Positions 61,916-64,000 of a stretch of 64,000 nt of DNA are shown here, one piece after another. This DNA comes from Lunularia cruciata (Eukaryota > Streptophyta > Marchantiopsida > Lunulariales > Lunulariaceae). The translations under genes and the position numbers were made by a program. The stretch spans positions 72,332,552 to 72,396,551 of the forward strand of contig OX419756.1 in the NCBI GenBank assembly GCA_948567375.1, given 5' to 3'. Under the pieces are notes generated by a model. The model was not told the DNA's origin, made no database searches, and worked only from the letters and a program-made list of their open reading frames with translations. The number at the start of each line of letters is the position of its first letter. The stretch's first letter is position 1.

Positions 61916-64000
61916 GTCAATGCATAAGCCTTGTTGGAATATGAGAAGATGAACCTCTTATAGTATCTAACCATCCCTAAGAATTAGCGTAACTTTCTCA
62001 AGCTTGAAGGGAATGGAAGGTCTAAGATTTTCCACACCTTCTCAAGATCAATTGCTATTCCATCCTTGGAGATGATGTGCCCCAAAAGTAGACCTTCTTC
62101 ACATCCAAAAATGAACTTCTTTGGGTTGAGTGACGCATTTGCCTCATCCAAGCATTACAAGACCTTAATTAAGTGTTCAAAGTGCTCCTCCTTGCTCCCA
62201 TAAACACAAAAGTCATCAATGAAGTCTCTCACAAATTTCCCAATGAAAGGTTCAAATACCTTGTTCATGAACCATTGGGATGTGGAAGGAGCATTGCAAA
62301 GCCCAAAAAGCATGACCTTGAAAGCATAAGTCCCCAAGGTGTGGTGAATGTGATGAGTTGTTAATGCTTTGGTGCAATCTTGATTTGGTTATATCCACTA
62401 TAACCATCTCCAAAACTATACCTCTCATGACCTGCAACCTCCTCCAAGATCTCATCAATGAATGACAATGGGTAGTAGTCCTTCTTGGTAATGGCATTGA
62501 GCTTCTTGTAATCCACACATACCCAAAGCTTACCATTCTTTGTCTTCATAATGACAATTGGAGACACCCATTCTGAATTCTCCACCTCAAAGATAAATCC
62601 GGCCTCCTTGAGCTTATCAATCTCCTCCTTCACAACCAAAGATATTGGTGGGCTAATGTGATGTTGCTTTTGGCATATTGGTCTTGCATGTGACTCCACC
62701 TCTATCTTGTGCTCCTCCAAGGTGATTTCCTTCAAATCCTTGTAATTGAAAGCAAATGCATGAATCTCACCTTCTCCTCCTTGGTAACATTTGGGCCATA
62801 CTTGAGGGTAGCTAACCTTCTCTCTACCTCCTCAAGTGTCAATGGTGATTTATCTAGGTCCTTCAAAACCTTTGGCTTAGATGCAAAATCCATAGCACAA
62901 GGATACACATTTGAATCTGATTCAGATTCATCCTCCTCCGGAGAAGTCCTTTCTTCCATGCTTGAATGTCCACACTTGAATGTGTCCACACTTGAATGTC
63001 CGTCTTCAGAATCTGATTCCCAATCATCAGAAGATGGTGTATCTGAATGTGACGTGTTGGTGGTGTAAGTCATAGAATTTATGACTCTATGGTTTGATGG
63101 TCCAATCCTCAAGTACCCTTTGTGTCATTTATCAATTGTCCATGTTGCTCTCAACCATGGCCTCCCAAGAAGTAAGTCATGGCTTGAATCCTCCAAGACT
63201 TGAAAGGTCATGAGATTTTTAACTCCCATAACTAAAACTATCACCTTATCCACCACCCCTACTAGTCAAACTTGTTGCTTGTTTGCCATGCTCACCACAA
63301 ATGTTGAAGGTCTTGAGGGTTTCATACTCAACTTCTTCATCAACCTTTCTAACATGGCATCTACTATTGATCCTCCATCAACAAGTGCATCCTTGATGTT
63401 GTGACCATTCACTCTTATATCAATCTTGGAGGCATATTCACAAGCCTCCCATGGTGCTGGCTTGGCATCCACCACCCCCATTGATATTGGAGCTTTGTCG
63501 TCTTCTTCCTTTTACTCCTTGCAAAACTCAACCCACCTCTTAGCTCCTTTCTCAAGGTAGGGTTCAAAGCAATTAATTGGCCCACTATGTTGTTAGCCTT
63601 GTGACTACCAACAATCCTCCAACACATTGTACTTCCATTGTTGCTTTGAAATCAACAAGTCCTCCATCCCCAACTTCTTCCTTGGAGTCTTTTTTGTTGA
63701 TGGTGTTGAGGTGCAAGTTCTCCTAGTAGACATAGAAGTATCCTTGCTTGAAGTAAATCCTTGAGAAGAGTGAACATCCTTTGCAAAACAAGCTCTCTTC
63801 TTCTCTTGTGCCAAAAGCTCCAAATTAAGACCCTTGGAGTTTGAGCATTCTCCCTTCTCATATTTGCTCTCAACCACATCTATGGATGATATCTCCTTAC
63901 CTTTGTGTAGATTAGGAGCCTATGACAACCTAGCAAATATCACTTTTGTGATAATCGGGTAAGTAAAGTTTGTTCCCGCACAGATACTATCCAGAATTGG
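61916..64000 (-). mobile_element. Gypsy element G4, partial, different family
   Basis: The minus strand carries a second type of gypsy pol. A protease-like segment with ALVDGGSIVDAM lies at 63481-63266. An acidic Ser/Asp/Glu-rich linker lies at 63112-62732. Reverse transcriptase is readable at 62735-61920, with WVSPIVIMKTKNG, VCVDYKKLN, LFGLCNAPST and the catalytic FIDDFCVY (about 62220-62200), followed by the connection segment (GHIISKDGI). It has a few stops and frame breaks (for example near 62360 and 62150). It joins G3 at about 61915 and runs off the window; no LTR is seen. Confidence 0.85.

Overview
The window looks like nuclear DNA from a land plant with a large, transposon-rich genome, perhaps a non-flowering lineage (moss, lycophyte or fern). 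The support is: a plant histone H3.3 and a plant-type LPAT2 acyltransferase, both split into many exons by long introns; Ty1/copia and Ty3/gypsy chromovirus retrotransposons; and a Penelope-like reverse transcriptase, a class that is rare in flowering plants. The exact lineage is an inference.

Only two cellular genes can be built with confidence, both on the minus strand. LPAT2, an ER lysophosphatidate acyltransferase, runs from 33490 to 24233 in 11 exons (377 codons) with GT-AG splice sites and an intact frame. Histone H3.3 runs from 41100 to 36762 in four coding exons (136 codons), with a probable extra 5'UTR exon near 43400-43555. No single open frame spans either gene; they appear only when exons are joined.

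Layout. 1-9921: AT-rich to mixed DNA with no gene I can support, holding copies of a dispersed repeat (D). 9922-16363: a Ty1/copia element on the minus strand with an ATGAT target duplication, carrying a nested gypsy solo LTR (11731-12463, duplication TCCAG). 16364-24232: no recognisable gene; two more D copies, a 62-bp tandem array and small hairpins. 24233-33850: LPAT2. 33850-36761: intergenic, with one possible orphan exon. 36762-43590: H3.3, whose second intron holds a decayed Penelope-like reverse transcriptase. 43860-45185: very AT-rich spacer. 45189-64000: a retrotransposon graveyard. It holds gypsy fragment G5 with a 3' LTR; G1 split by a complete copy of its own family, G2 (duplication GTTTG); an inverted relative G3; and part of a different gypsy element, G4.

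The most interesting signals are these. (1) A repeat family (R) lies in the introns of both genes, always in one orientation, and its longest copy lies just downstream of the Penelope-like reverse transcriptase. This suggests an uncharacterised target-primed retroelement with mostly 5'-truncated copies. (2) An 83-bp insertion in the zinc knuckle of G2 encodes, on its minus strand, a CxxC...HH motif like the HNH domain of group II intron maturases, flanked by CCAA; it looks like captured organellar DNA. (3) The G1/G2/G3 LTRs carry clusters of GAA/TTC palindromes, including perfect three-unit heat-shock elements. (4) The catalytic Glu of the integrase reads Lys in three gypsy copies.
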